Shown here one piece after another: positions 45,952-56,840 of a stretch of DNA of 64,000 nucleotides (the first letter of the stretch is position 1; every line of letters starts with the position of its first letter). The stretch comes from Synanceia verrucosa (Eukaryota > Chordata > Actinopteri > Perciformes > Synanceiidae), in NCBI GenBank assembly GCA_029721515.1, contig CM056559.1:1923001-1987000 (forward strand), read 5' to 3'. The position numbers were made by a program, and so were the translations under genes. A model generated the notes under the pieces. It had not been told where the DNA came from. It made no database searches and worked only from the letters and a program-made list of their open reading frames with translations.

Positions 45952-46080
45952 CATCACCCTATTAAAATAATGTCCTAAGTCATTTTTTGGCTTAAATCAT
46001 CTCTTGATAATGCTGGCCACCAGTTTTTTATTTGTTTTCCCAAAAACTTGAAAAGATGACTTTATTTTAATAGGGTGATG
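45952..46080. mobile_element. Tiny inverted-repeat element, 129 bases
   Basis: CATCACCCTATTAAAATAA (45952-45970) and its exact reverse complement (46062-46080) bound 91 bases. Beyond them the symmetry continues weakly (TACCATCACCC against TATCATCACCC). Size and perfect ends fit a small MITE. No target duplication is clear. Confidence 0.6.
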
Positions 46081-46526
46081 ATATTTCATATTTCTGACAC
46101 GTTTCCTTCCACAGTGGCAGATAAGTGACATTAATGTGTCGTTCAGGTCACGGCAGCAAATCCCAGTTTCAACGCAAATTGACCTTTTCAGAAAAAGGTA
46201 GAAGTCAACAGACACTGATCAGCACTTTTTTCGTACTGTGTTGTACCTAATTCAGAGCTCTGTGACACACATTCACTGTCATTGTGTGACATTTTAATAT
46301 CAACTTGAGAAAGTCCATATTTTTATTGACGTTTACATTTGCGACTGAGATGCGTGGCGAACAAATGACAGAATAAAATCACACTGTCATAACAGCTGTC
46401 CAGTTAGTCCAGAGTTTCATACTACCTCTGAAAACTGACAGTTTCATAATTTCTCTGAGTCCAAAATGAATATCTGCTGAATCCAGGTAGATTTCAGTCA
46501 TACTAATGCTTAAATGTTGTGCATAA
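46081..46526. other. No gene seen
   Basis: Plain DNA without coding signal. Confidence 0.5.
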
Positions 46527-46585
46527 TTAACTCTTTGAGTGTCAGCTGTTTTATAAAACAGAAAGTTCTTTGTCTTTCTTTGTGA
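46527..46585 (-). mobile_element. Family A TTAA MITE, copy 12 (right-end fragment)
   Basis: Only the right terminal repeat and the adjoining block remain: TTAACTCTTTGAGTGTCAGC then CTGTTTTATAAAACAG, here a perfect 16-base palindrome. Confidence 0.7.
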
Positions 46586-47190
46586 CAAAACTACCATGAG
46601 CTTATGTCCATATTCCATCCAGTCTATGTTTGACAGTCACACACAGTGTGAGAATAATTAGTTTTCACGATATATTTCTAGCTCAGGTTGAAAATCTGCA
46701 AATTTGCTTTTAATTGCCTTTAATTTTCCCCCTAGATCACCAGAAATATGCCTTTAAATAAATGTCTGCTGGATGTCTAAATGTTTTATGAACTGTTTTC
46801 ACCACCTTAAAAGGTGATAATATGTCAGTGCTGTGTTCACACCTTGTTTTCGCTGCTCCCAGTGGGCCAGAAAAGTTAGTCGCTTATATAGCAGGCTCTA
46901 GTAGCCTGAAAATGAAGCGTTGCTTTTGACTAGAAATGGGCTTCATGACCTCATACTGATCTATCCACCCAATTTCTGCACATGAAAGCACTAATTAGTG
47001 TATGCATTGATATGACAAGACTGGAAAAGTGCACATGGTGTCAGAATAGTACATGACGAAGTTACAGTTGTAGTATTTTACTCAGTTCTTGGTGATTCTT
47101 AAGTGCAATAACTGTGATGTAGTTCTTACCATTAAAACAAAGTTTCCAGCAAGTAAAATTAGTAATGTATCAGAAACAAAATGAAGAAGA
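46586..47190. other. No gene seen
   Basis: Plain DNA leading to the minisatellite-bearing element. Confidence 0.5.
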
Positions 47191-47820
47191 CTACAACGGA
47201 GTATTAGGGCCACATTTAAAAAAAAAAAAAAAAAAGAGAAAAAAGTCATAATGAGATTAAAGTCATTATTTACGAGAATAAAGTCATTTATGAGAAAAAA
47301 AAGACATTATTTATGAGATTAAAGTCATTATTTACGAGAATAAAGTCATTTATGAGAAAAAAAGTCATTATTTATGAGATTAAAGTCATTATTTACAAGA
47401 ATAAAGTCATTTATGAGAAAAAAAGACATTATTTATGAGATTAAAGTCATTATTTACGAGAATAAAGTCATTTATGAGAAAAAAAGTCATTATTTATGAG
47501 ATTAAAGTCATTATTTACGAGAATAAAGTCATTTATGAGAAAAAAAAGTAATTATTTATGAGATTAAAGTCATTATTTACGAGAATAAAGTCGTAATTTA
47601 ATAAAGTCGAGTACCAGGAATGCATTGTTCCGTTAAATATACAGTAATAATGACTTCTTGTAAATAGTGACTTTAATCTTGTAAATTTACGATTTTATTC
47701 TTGTAAATAATTACTTTAATTTTGTAAAAAAAAAATGTATTCTCAAAGTCTGTAAAAAAAAAGTAAATAATAATAATTAAAAAAAAATATTCTCAGTGTG
47801 CCCCCAGTACTCCGTTGTAG
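47191..47820. mobile_element. TIR-bounded element filled with a minisatellite
   Basis: The ends are CTACAACGGAGTATTAGGGC and CCCCCAGTACTCCGTTGTAG, an inverted repeat of about 16 bases with one or two mismatches. AAGA flanks both sides (47187-47190 and 47821-47824). From about 47245 to 47600 the inside is a tandem array of ATTATTTACGAGAATAAAGTC-like units grouped into roughly 60-base higher-order repeats. After a short spacer (47601-47645) the complement orientation appears (GACTTTAATCTTGTAAATTTACG). The array is therefore internally fold-back. No coding sequence. Confidence 0.75.
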
Positions 47821-48733
47821 AAGATAGCACTTGTTTGCAGTTTTTCAGAGTTAGTTTTGAAATGTACACTGAAAGTTAAGAGTGATTGGATTCAAGCAGT
47901 TGTTAAACTATTATCTGATAAATAAAAATAAGTTGTTTGCTAAATATCCTATAATCCTAACTGGGCGTATCATTTAATGGATTGGTTAATATTTATCTAG
48001 TAATAATAACTATCAATGCAATGGACATAAATATAAATTCCAAGTGTGTGTATGACTAAGTTCTTGTATATTTTGTCGTCTGATAAATGCTGTGAGTTAA
48101 CACACCGAGCTCACTGAAGAAACTGGTCTGTTTTTCTTGGAAAACTCTTCTCTTGTCAGTACAGGCATTTTGACAAACATCACATAATGTGGCTCATTAA
48201 TTAATTCCAGACACTGCTTTATTTATTAAACTTAGTCTAAACTCTGGTGGAGGAATAAAATCTGAGCAGATTTGTGTTGATCTAATGCAGATTTAGATTT
48301 TCCAAACTGTGTATGAGCTCTTGTTGAACCCGCTGTGGTCAGTAACGTAGTGTTGAATTTAAACTCTGCATCGATCCTCATCTTCATCCATTTGGACGAC
48401 AGTTGAGCTTTTCAAGCCTCTGCTGGAGGAAAATGGCAGAGATGACATTTTGAAAAGACGTGATAAAACACACATTTTCTTTTGTGCATTTTGAGTTTGG
48501 ATTGAACTTCTTTCCATTGTTCCTGTTGGCTCAGCTGAGCTGCATGCTCACCACATGTGCTCTATTAGTGGTCAGGACTGAAATCATATGATTGATGGCG
48601 ATCGAGAAAACTTTCCATGTAAACTCATGTAGCTCATATTCCTCTGATCTGATTTTGTAACTACACTTATTACCTGTTTTTGGACGATCACAAATGTTTG
48701 GACTTTTGTTGACAATTGCAGAGCGGAAATAAC
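47821..48733. other. No gene seen
   Basis: Single-copy-looking spacer between the two minisatellite blocks. Confidence 0.55.
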
Positions 48734-49343
48734 AACTTTAATCTCGTAAATTTACAACTTTTTTCTCATAAATAATGACTTTAATCTCATAAATCTATGC
48801 TTTTATTCTGGTAAACAATGACTTTACTCTCGTAAATTTATGACTCTATTCTCATAAATAATGACTTTAATCTCATAAATCTACGATTTTATTCTGGTAA
48901 ATAATGACGTTAACCTCATGAATCTATGCTTTTATTCTGGTAAACAATGACTTTAATCTCGTAAATTTATGACTCTATTCTCATAAATAATGACGTTAAC
49001 CTCATAAATCTATGCTTTTATTCTGGTAAACAATGACTTTACTCTCGTAAATTTATGACTCTATTCTCATAAATAATGACTTTAATCTCATAAATCTATG
49101 ATTTTATTCTGGTAAATAATGACGTTAACCTCATGAATCTATGCTTTTATTCTGGTAAACAATGACTTTAATCTCGTAAATTTATGACTCTATTCTCATA
49201 AATAATGACGTTAACCTCATAAATCTATGCTTTTATTCTGGTAAACAATGACTTTAATCTCGTAAATTTATGACTCTATTCTCATAAATAATGACTTTAA
49301 TCTCATAAATCTATGATTTTATTCTGGTAAATAGTGACTTTAA
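48734..49343. repeat. Minisatellite array, reverse orientation to the element at 47191
   Basis: About 600 bases of alternating ATAATGACTTTAATCTCATA, AATCTATGATTTTATTCTGG and TAAATTTATGACTCTATTC units. Higher-order periods repeat in the 100-200 base range. The units are the reverse complement of those at 47245-47600. It lacks the CTACAACGGAG ends. Confidence 0.9.
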
Positions 49344-50118
49344 TGTGGAAATGACTTTTTGATTCACATTTTAGTGCAAATTCCAGATCCCACTTTGGTT
49401 GTAATGATGTTTTGAAAAGCAGTCAGTCTTCAGGGTGATAAATGACTGTTTGATTGAATCAAAATGTTCCTTTGGAGATAAATCCTTCCTGAAATAATTT
49501 CAGGGAGGTTATAGATGCATTTTGTTAATGACATGGAAAATGAATCATCGTTTAGCCTCACGTGGGCGGTCATTTGTTTGAGTCGGATGTGATGTCGTTG
49601 GCATCAGATCACACTTTGGTTTTATTAAAACGTGTCACTGTGGGACTTTAGTCCTCCCACACAACACCAGGTTTATATCCATGTTCAACAGTGTTCACTT
49701 TATTTCACATGTCCCTTTCTCTTCAGTGTGAGCACCTCATGATAGGCTCATCTCATCTCCACATCTCGTCCACAGATGTAATCATGGTGTGTGTCACGCT
49801 GCCTCAATGCACTTGGTGATTGAATATTGAATGTATAATTGTAGAATCGTTTCACTGTACCTCCCATTATGCTGTATATCTTACAAGACATTTGGCCGTT
49901 AGAGTATATGAAAGGTCTTGTAGTCCTTCGCTGTTTTTATTAAAACTGCAGTCTGAATGTGACCTCACATCACCTTTTGGTTAATTGGATTCATTCAGTT
50001 TAGCGCAAATCTGACATAAATCATACAATATTTAGTAAGTAGGAACTGGGCTCAGTGTTTGTGTTTGTGTTTTCCACTCTGGATAGGACTGTGCATGAAT
50101 CCAGCAGACACAAAGTGA
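49344..50118. other. No gene seen
   Basis: Plain DNA without coding signal. Confidence 0.5.
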
Positions 50119-50546
50119 CCCATTTTGAGTCATATTTCTAGACCCACAGAATATTTTGTACTACGTTTCTGAAAACACTGAATAGCTCAAATGAAAGAAG
50201 AGACTCTCAGTGGTGTGTCCAGACTTTTTTTTTTCGCAGGGGTGGCCGAAGTGGGGCACTGAGTCACTGCGCATGGGTGCCTCCATCAACACAGTTCATA
50301 AGTTTTTGTCTTTTATGATTAATTTGACTACTAAAATTGCAATCTTAAATATTAATATAAATAGAACTTGTAATCACGACACAACAGAATATTTTTTCCG
50401 AAAGGTGCAAAAATAAAGACAATGCAAAAATATAAATCATAATATAAAGTGCTGACAAAATTCAACTAAATAAATGCAGGGTGGCACCTGGGGTGGCCAA
50501 TCAGTTTTCAGGTGCCACCCTAGGCCCTTGGAGCTCAAAGAGTTAA
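50119..50546 (-). mobile_element. Family A TTAA MITE, copy 13, interrupted
   Basis: The right part runs from CCATTTTGAGTCATATTTCT to AAGAAGAGACTCT. The left terminal repeat GAGCTCAAAGAGTTAA follows at 50531-50546. Between them is unrelated sequence (50208-50530) replacing about 270 host bases, so insertion was accompanied or followed by deletion. Confidence 0.8.
50208..50530 (+). mobile_element. CAGTGG-type element nested in family A copy 13
   Basis: Starts CAGTGGTGTGTCCAGACTTT and ends with GGGTGGCACCTGGGGTGGCC, then CAGGTGCCACCCTAGGCCCTTG, which contains a local palindrome (GGTGGCACCTG...CAGGTGCCACC). This end style resembles fish hAT-like elements. No clean target duplication is visible. 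The frame 50210-50416 has no domain. Confidence 0.5.
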
Positions 50547-52307
50547 AGTCCATGACCATCACCATCACGATGCGCATAATTAGAGTTATCACTCTGCCAT
50601 CAGTTCAGGATATCTAAAATATATAATTGTTTCAGGGTCACAAGGTTCCTCCCCTGGCATCTACATCTACATCAGCTCATGAATAAATATTAGCTCAGTG
50701 GCCATTTTAAGGATTTTTTTTTTGGGCTCATAAAGTGAATGATTGAGATTGTTTAATCGTTATTCTATTATTATACTGAATGCACTGAATTTACACTCAG
50801 GGATAACACATTTAATGTTTTTGGGTGGAGCCTTGAATGTCCTTCAGCTTGCTGGATCCTTGGCTGCTGATGTTCTGGTGAAAAAGGCTGAGTGATGGCG
50901 AGCATGCGCCCATGAGTCCGGACTCTTTATCTGTAACGGGTCAGGATGAGTCTTCATGTAACATTAGCACCAACAAGGTCACAGCCAGAAGAACAGAGGG
51001 GAGCGTTCTCGCCATCCATCATGTGTGCTCTGCAGTGCTGCTGAACCATTTCCTGCCATGCTGTCACATTTTCTGTGAACAGCTGTTACAAGGAGAAACA
51101 AAAAACAAATGAAGTTCTCGCTCTTATTCTCCACTAAATACACACATTTTTCTTTATTTGGTTTGTTTCGCCACAGACGTGATTAGACTTGGCTTAATAC
51201 CGCAAGGATAAACGAAATGACTGCGCGTCACACTCAGATATATTTTTTAGATTTTATTTTTACACACACATAAGAGAATGTTGTGATATTTAATATTTGG
51301 CTGTGGCAGTGTTGTGGCTTGTCATCCCCCTCGTGAAGTGTGATTAAAATGTGAAAAGATCTCTGGGTACAGGCAAACAAATTGCTAATTTGTACGCGAG
51401 AGATAAGAGTCAAAGAGCCAAGCAAGCAAATAAAAACAGTAAATCAAAATAGTTCTCAACCATGTATATATTGGACTGAATCATAATCACAAACAGAAGA
51501 CAGCATTATAAAGTAACCTAAAAAAAAAAAATAACCAGATGTTGAAACGAGGAAGTGAAGGTCAGACTCGTATTGAATGTCCTCTCCCTTTTTCATCTGG
51601 ACTTGTGTTTGATTAACAAAAAAATCTGCTGTGATATTCAATCCTCCTGGTGTCATTATAGGCCGTGATCACGCTAACCTGTTAGCCTGTGAAATGTGAT
51701 CCTTCACTTGTGGTAAATTTCAGTTCCTGTAACTTCAGACAAGCTGCATGGATTCATCTGAGCTCTGTACTGTACTGTGGCTCTCCTGCTGTAAACAGCA
51801 GTTAAAGACATTTATTGAAATATGCCTTTTGGTTTGGTCAGATTAATTTCTTATGTGTCGTAAACCAGTTTTGTAAAAAAAGTTATTTTATCACACATAT
51901 CTCTATGAATGACCGGCAACCTGAGCGATCAGCACAAATAAAATGGTGGATCTTCCTTTCATTGTCGGTGGAAACTGCAATATTTTAATAAAGTTTATGC
52001 ACTGAAATACTCGTTGTCAACATTTCTCGGGATGGTTAGGGTTAAGGATAGGATTATAATAGAAATAAAATGCATATTTCCCATTAGAAATGTTATCAAA
52101 ATGCATTTGAACTCATAAGCTATCTTAACATATTGCATTTTCCACTGAGAATGTAAAGAATATCCGCCATGTTTTGATAGCAAGTGCAGCCTGCATGGAA
52201 AGTCACATGATCATAACTCTGGCTCCCAGTTACGTGGGTTATATACGAATTATAGTGCAATACTTTTCGTAGTAATTTGTACGAACATTGGATGAGAACA
52301 GCCTGTC
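50547..52307. other. No gene seen
   Basis: 1.8 kb of AT-rich DNA. GTACTGTACTGT near 51768 and an A run at 51520-51531 are minor features. Open frames show no domain. Confidence 0.5.
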
Positions 52308-52401
52308 CCAGAAGCCCCAGAATTACTCACAAGTTGTGTGAAAGCGCAATCAGCGACCCCACATTAACGTCAAAATACGTCGCTGGCACTCAAAGAGTTA
52401 A
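52308..52401 (-). mobile_element. Family A TTAA MITE, copy 14 (left-end fragment)
   Basis: Begins TCCCAGAAGCCCCAGAATTA, half of the ZNF143-like block, and ends GCTGGCACTCAAAGAGTTAA (TTAA 52398-52401). The rest is missing. Confidence 0.8.
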
Positions 52402-53799
52402 AGGTGCCAGTAACAATAATGTTGAACAGACTTGCCCTTGTCATACCAAAAAGTCTCTCCGCACACTATTGTGAAATAATATACTGCACATGGTTTTGTT
52501 CATGGAAGTAATTACATGAGTAATCATCACTCACAGGCAGACCATAGGCAGAGACGTGAAAACAGTTCCTCTGGTTTTATGTTTCACTCTGCCCGGTAAA
52601 ACCCTCTGGTAGGTCGTATGAATGGACTGCTAATAGCCGTATATACGCTGCTGCAGAGTCATTCATCTTGAAGTTATCAGCGATCAGAGTTTGCTTGGAA
52701 AGGAATATGAGTATCTATGAATAAACATTTCCAGACAGCCTCATTGGCTGGGAGGATTATTGATTAACAATTCAAAACAATGGTCCCTGTTATAAAAGAA
52801 AGCACATTGTTACACAGCTATTATAATCTTCCGTATAATGACTGAGACACATTTTGCAGCAGTGGCTTTGTTTCATGTAAAACTGTTGAAAAAACAGCTA
52901 CGATAAATTCCTCTGTTGTTTGTATTCTGCAGCATCCCGACACTAAAACAGCTGAAAGCCACATTTCCATGGCGACACGTCGATGACACTTATGTTGTAG
53001 CTTCAGAGAGCCTTGTCATATCAGGGGTAAACACTGTATTTTCTCTTTTAATAATTCATGAGCCCAACTGTAAACAAATTGCTCGAGGCAAAGTGGTGAT
53101 GCATGTTTAAATTCCCACATGAAGTATATTTTTTTTTACTTTGCATAGCACACGGAGCACAGAGAGAACCGCTCGCTAATACATGTGTTTATCACCGAGG
53201 AGATGGAATATTTATTGACCCTTCAGTGAATCCAATTGTCTTTGAGGTGAAGAGAAGTCGCAGAGATATTGTTTTGTGGCTCCAGTCCCTGTCTGACAGT
53301 GCATAAACAGCACAAGTGTTGCAAAATTAAATTCCTTGCCAGCCAACACCAACTGGGTCTGTTCCCATTTTGCCAAAAGAATCGTCTCATAATGAGATTA
53401 GATACCTCGGCTTCGGACGGCGTCTTGAGTTTCATTTTTATTTATCAATCATGCATGAGGTTGCAGAGATAAGACCAAGGTCAGCAGGCTCCCCGGCAGT
53501 GGGACTCCCATTAATACCACTGTCTTTCACACTCTAACTTCACTGCAGAGGCTGCACAGTGTGAGCCTGAGTAGCTACATCATTACACTGGTGCAGTCGT
53601 ATCCACTAACTCTCACTGCGTGCACATGGACGAGCTTAATTGTATAATAAAGGCATGGAAAACATATCAAATTCTTGTGCACAGGCTAAAGATCATATCG
53701 GGACTGGATTCACAAATGAGATAGGAACCCCTGGCTTAAGACGTTGTTAATCTGCTTTGTGCCTCTTATGTACAATACATATTCCTGCATCCTGCTCGA
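52402..53799. other. No supported gene; weak splice-like signals
   Basis: TTGTTTGTATTCTGCAG at 52917-52933 followed by an open stretch and GGGTAAAC near 53028 looks superficially exon-like, but the donor is poor. The remainder is plain DNA. Confidence 0.45.
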
Positions 53800-54055
53800 G
53801 AATGTGTGTCGGGGGTTTCACCCGGAAGTGGAAGGAAGCGTCGACGCTGTCATAAAAAGTAATGTTGTAGCTGGAAAAGTCAAACGCTACCATGGCTGCG
53901 AAGAAATCAACTTGCATTTGGACGGACGAGGATATGGAGTTTATTATTTATTGTTGTTGCTAAGTAGCCGTCAACAGGAAGTAGTTCTAACACCACTTGG
54001 TGGCTACAGCGCCACCTAGCGTAGCGGAGTCAGCCAGGTCGCTGACCATTATCTG
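53800..54055 (+). pseudogene. Possible Harbinger-type relic with Myb-like protein start
   Basis: An ATG in strong context (CTACCATGGCT, 53892) opens MAAKKSTCIWTDEDMEFII and stops after 23 codons (TAA 53961-53963). The WTDEDMEFI stretch resembles the first helix of Myb/SANT-like DNA-binding proteins encoded by fish Harbinger elements. That is recall, not a search. Nearby GCGCCACCTAGCG and the raised GC of the block also fit a transposon fragment. No further Myb helices follow, so it is truncated. It could be chance. Confidence 0.35.
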
Positions 54056-54348
54056 AAATAAACGAACTCCATGTGCACATGGATTTTAGGACAGACCACC
54101 TGCCAAGTTGCAAATTCGAATTTGGCGAAATCCAGTAGGATCCTACCATGTGACCGCAGTGACTGAGTGACATTTTAATGTAGGACATTTCATATTAAAG
54201 TGTCAAATGCATTCATCAAAGTGAGCAAATAAAAAAGAGAAACAAAACCTCTTTCTACTCATAATTGGGAGTTTGGTCCGTTGTTTGTAACCGTTTTTTC
54301 ACGTTAGCCCAGATGTATGTATTTCAAAATACTTTGTAAATACTTTTA

Positions 54349-54692
54349 GCCCTAATTTCCACTGGATGTGGAACAATGCTGATGTCCATCGTCTGTCAAT
54401 ACCCACCAGATCCGCCGGACAGCTGGAATCTCACTGACTAACAAGATCTCGCGATTTCATGTATAATCGTGCGATATAGCGGGTTGTAGTGGAGCGTCAG
54501 TGAAAGAGAACCACCCTATGTCCACTGACTAGAAGGATTGTTTTATTTTGAAAATAAACCTGATGTTTTATTTTGTGTCTGTACACGACTTCCTGTCCCA
54601 CACTATCATACACTGTGCTGCGACGTCCGACAAAAATAGAAGCTCTGTCGATTTGACGTCGGCGGCGTTCAGAGTTCGGAGGAAATGTGGGG
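54349..54692. mobile_element. Harbinger-like MITE (family C), copy 2
   Basis: The left end is CCCTAATTTCCACTGGATG and the right end TTCGGAGGAAATGTGGGG, more decayed than in copy 1. TTA flanks it on both sides (54346-54348 and 54693-54695). Inner blocks CCGCCGGACAGCTGGAATC, ACAAAAATAGAAGCTCTGTC and GTCGGCGGCGTTCAG match copy 1, and a stretch at about 54433-54617 is absent from copy 1. Overlapping frames up to 150 codons (54497-54949 minus) are artefacts. Confidence 0.7.
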
Positions 54693-56559
54693 TTAGAGAC
54701 CAGCACTGACTGTGTTCGCCATTTTCCTAAAATGAAGGAAGGATTTTCCTCTTGTGGGAGTTCTGCTAATGCTAACAGAGCAAACATGAAGAGGACAGCT
54801 CCTTGGCCTCGACTGTGTCCAGAATGGGGGACAGTTGGCCTGGCCCAGATCTTGACAGGTTTTAACCTTCTGAGGCAGGAAGAAGAAGCCGACTCTCCAT
54901 GTGGTCGAACAGACGGTAACGGGTGCATACATTTAAAACACACAATCACCTGCAGATTAATCTCCTGAGAGTGGCAGCAAAGATTACAAATGGAATATGA
55001 ACTCAGTAAATTTAGCTCATGAAAATCACCTGCCTGTGGACTTGAAATGTGCCACGATGTACAGACGCAAAATAAGTCTGACTATTCATGCAGAGCGAGA
55101 TATGCTGAAGGCAACACTGTCTGAATTAAGAAGTAGGACAGTCTGGACTACATTATAATTGAGCATATATAGCACTCGTTTGATTGATTTGTTTATCCAG
55201 TGGCTCTGAGCTTCTCACTGAAAAATATATCCGATAAATCTCAACATAAAGAGCGCCTTAAATGTATGAAAGACTGTCAGAAATAATTAGAACATACAGT
55301 GACAGAGAAACCAACACTAAAGCTGATAAGTTACACTGATGCCATTTTAACCCTGTCCAAAGTGTAAAGAATGACTCGTTGAGCTATTTCTATTAATATT
55401 TGAAGGTTTCTGGTGACACAATAACAGAGCTGAATGAAGTTTTGGAGGCCTTTCTCAACCGTTACTCAAATTATTATTCTTATTATCACCTGACTGAAGA
55501 TGCCTCTTGTGTTTTCCTGGAATATTTGAGTCTTATCTTTCTCCTTTTCCTTCTATCACTTGTCATCCATCTGTCCTTCTTGTATTAAATCACTAATGTA
55601 TCTCTAAATAACTGTGGATCCTGATGGTGATTATCCTAAACCACTGGAAACAAAAAAAAAAAAAAAGAGACGCCAGCAGAAAATAAACACAGTCATAAGC
55701 TCATAATCATAACTCACACCTGAAGCTGCAGCCATCACTGCTGTTTTACCCTTTTCTCCACACACTGTTCAACCATCTTCTGTCTTTCAGCCACTTTCTA
55801 CAGAATTATTCAGCCATGTTTCCTCATGCTCTGTTTAAATAGAAATCCTTAAATATGGGCAAACAGTACTGTAGACATCATCAAGACAGAGGATGAAAAT
55901 CCATCTTCTGTCGCTTAATTACATTATTCCTGTGCTCTCTTTGCTCTGTGCATGTCTGTTTGGTCAGTATAATAAACACTGGACTCTCCCTGACCTCCAT
56001 GAGCGCCGAGCACTGAATATATTCTCAATAATCTACTGTGCATAAAAAAATAATTAAAAACCACTGCTCTCTTTTTCACATTTAATTTGCCTTTTAGCTC
56101 ACTGGAGAGCTTTGTAATAAAAACTCTTAATTTCATGGTTTTCACAGACGAGTACAGACTGGAATTTGTCATTTCCGTCGATCAGAGGAAGTTAAAAGGT
56201 TTGGAGCATCTTGATGAAGAGGAACTCGATATATGAGTACGCCACAGTGTTGCTTGTTCTCCACAAATACACACATTTTGCATTACACACATCACATCAC
56301 ATTTTTTATCCCAACCAATCACCAGCTTCAGTTAAATCAGACCTGCAGAGTATTTTCTGAAGGCTTTTCTCATTGGAAAATCTGTTTTCGCTCTTTCACC
56401 AACAGGGTTTGGCCAAACTGATCCAATCCAAAAAAGTATTATTTTGAAAAAGCCTGTCCTTTTCCATCAGTTTCCAGTCAGAGTTTCTCAGATGGATCTG
56501 GCATATCAGGTTAATGTGACACAGGAGAGTCGACAGATATTTCTGATAGGCAAAAAAAA
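54693..56559. other. No gene seen
   Basis: Plain DNA. A 15-base A run at 55652-55666 is followed by GAGACGCC. Nothing coding was recognised. Confidence 0.5.
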
Positions 56560-56840
56560 AGACAAGTTTTGGGCCAATTGTAAAACCAGAACAACTTCTG
56601 CATGTTGAAATAAAAATTTCAATAAAAATCCACATTCACCCGGTAACTTTGGTTACTTTAACTATGTATATATAAATATATGTGCGCACATATAATTGTG
56701 TGTACATGCATGTATATGTGGATACTGTATATAAAACTTGTTTTTTAAGCTGCATTTTAAATTTCTCAGTGGTCTTTGTTGCAATAATCACAATATCGCA
56801 ATAACTCATCGTATCGTGAAGTCCTTGCCAACACCCACCG
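56560..56840 (+). repeat. Family E repeat, copy 3 (truncated)
   Basis: GTTTTGGGCCAATTGTAAAA, ATATATAAATATATGTGCGC, TAAGCTGCATTTTAAATTTC and ACTCATCGTATCGTGAAGTC match family E copies 1 and 2. The GGGGTGGG end is missing. Confidence 0.5.

Noticed and set aside
47245..49343. CRISPR-like array
   Set aside because: Units are directly adjacent with no unique spacers, in a vertebrate genome; this is a minisatellite.
52916..53110. Peptide WRHVDDTYVV resembling the reverse-transcriptase YVDD motif
   Set aside because: Only about eight residues match. Surrounding residues do not continue into a reverse-transcriptase fold, so chance is likelier than a Penelope-type relic.
54497..54949. 150-codon open frame, minus strand
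   Set aside because: Overlaps the Harbinger-like MITE at 54349-54692 and has no recognisable domain; length is explained by locally higher GC.
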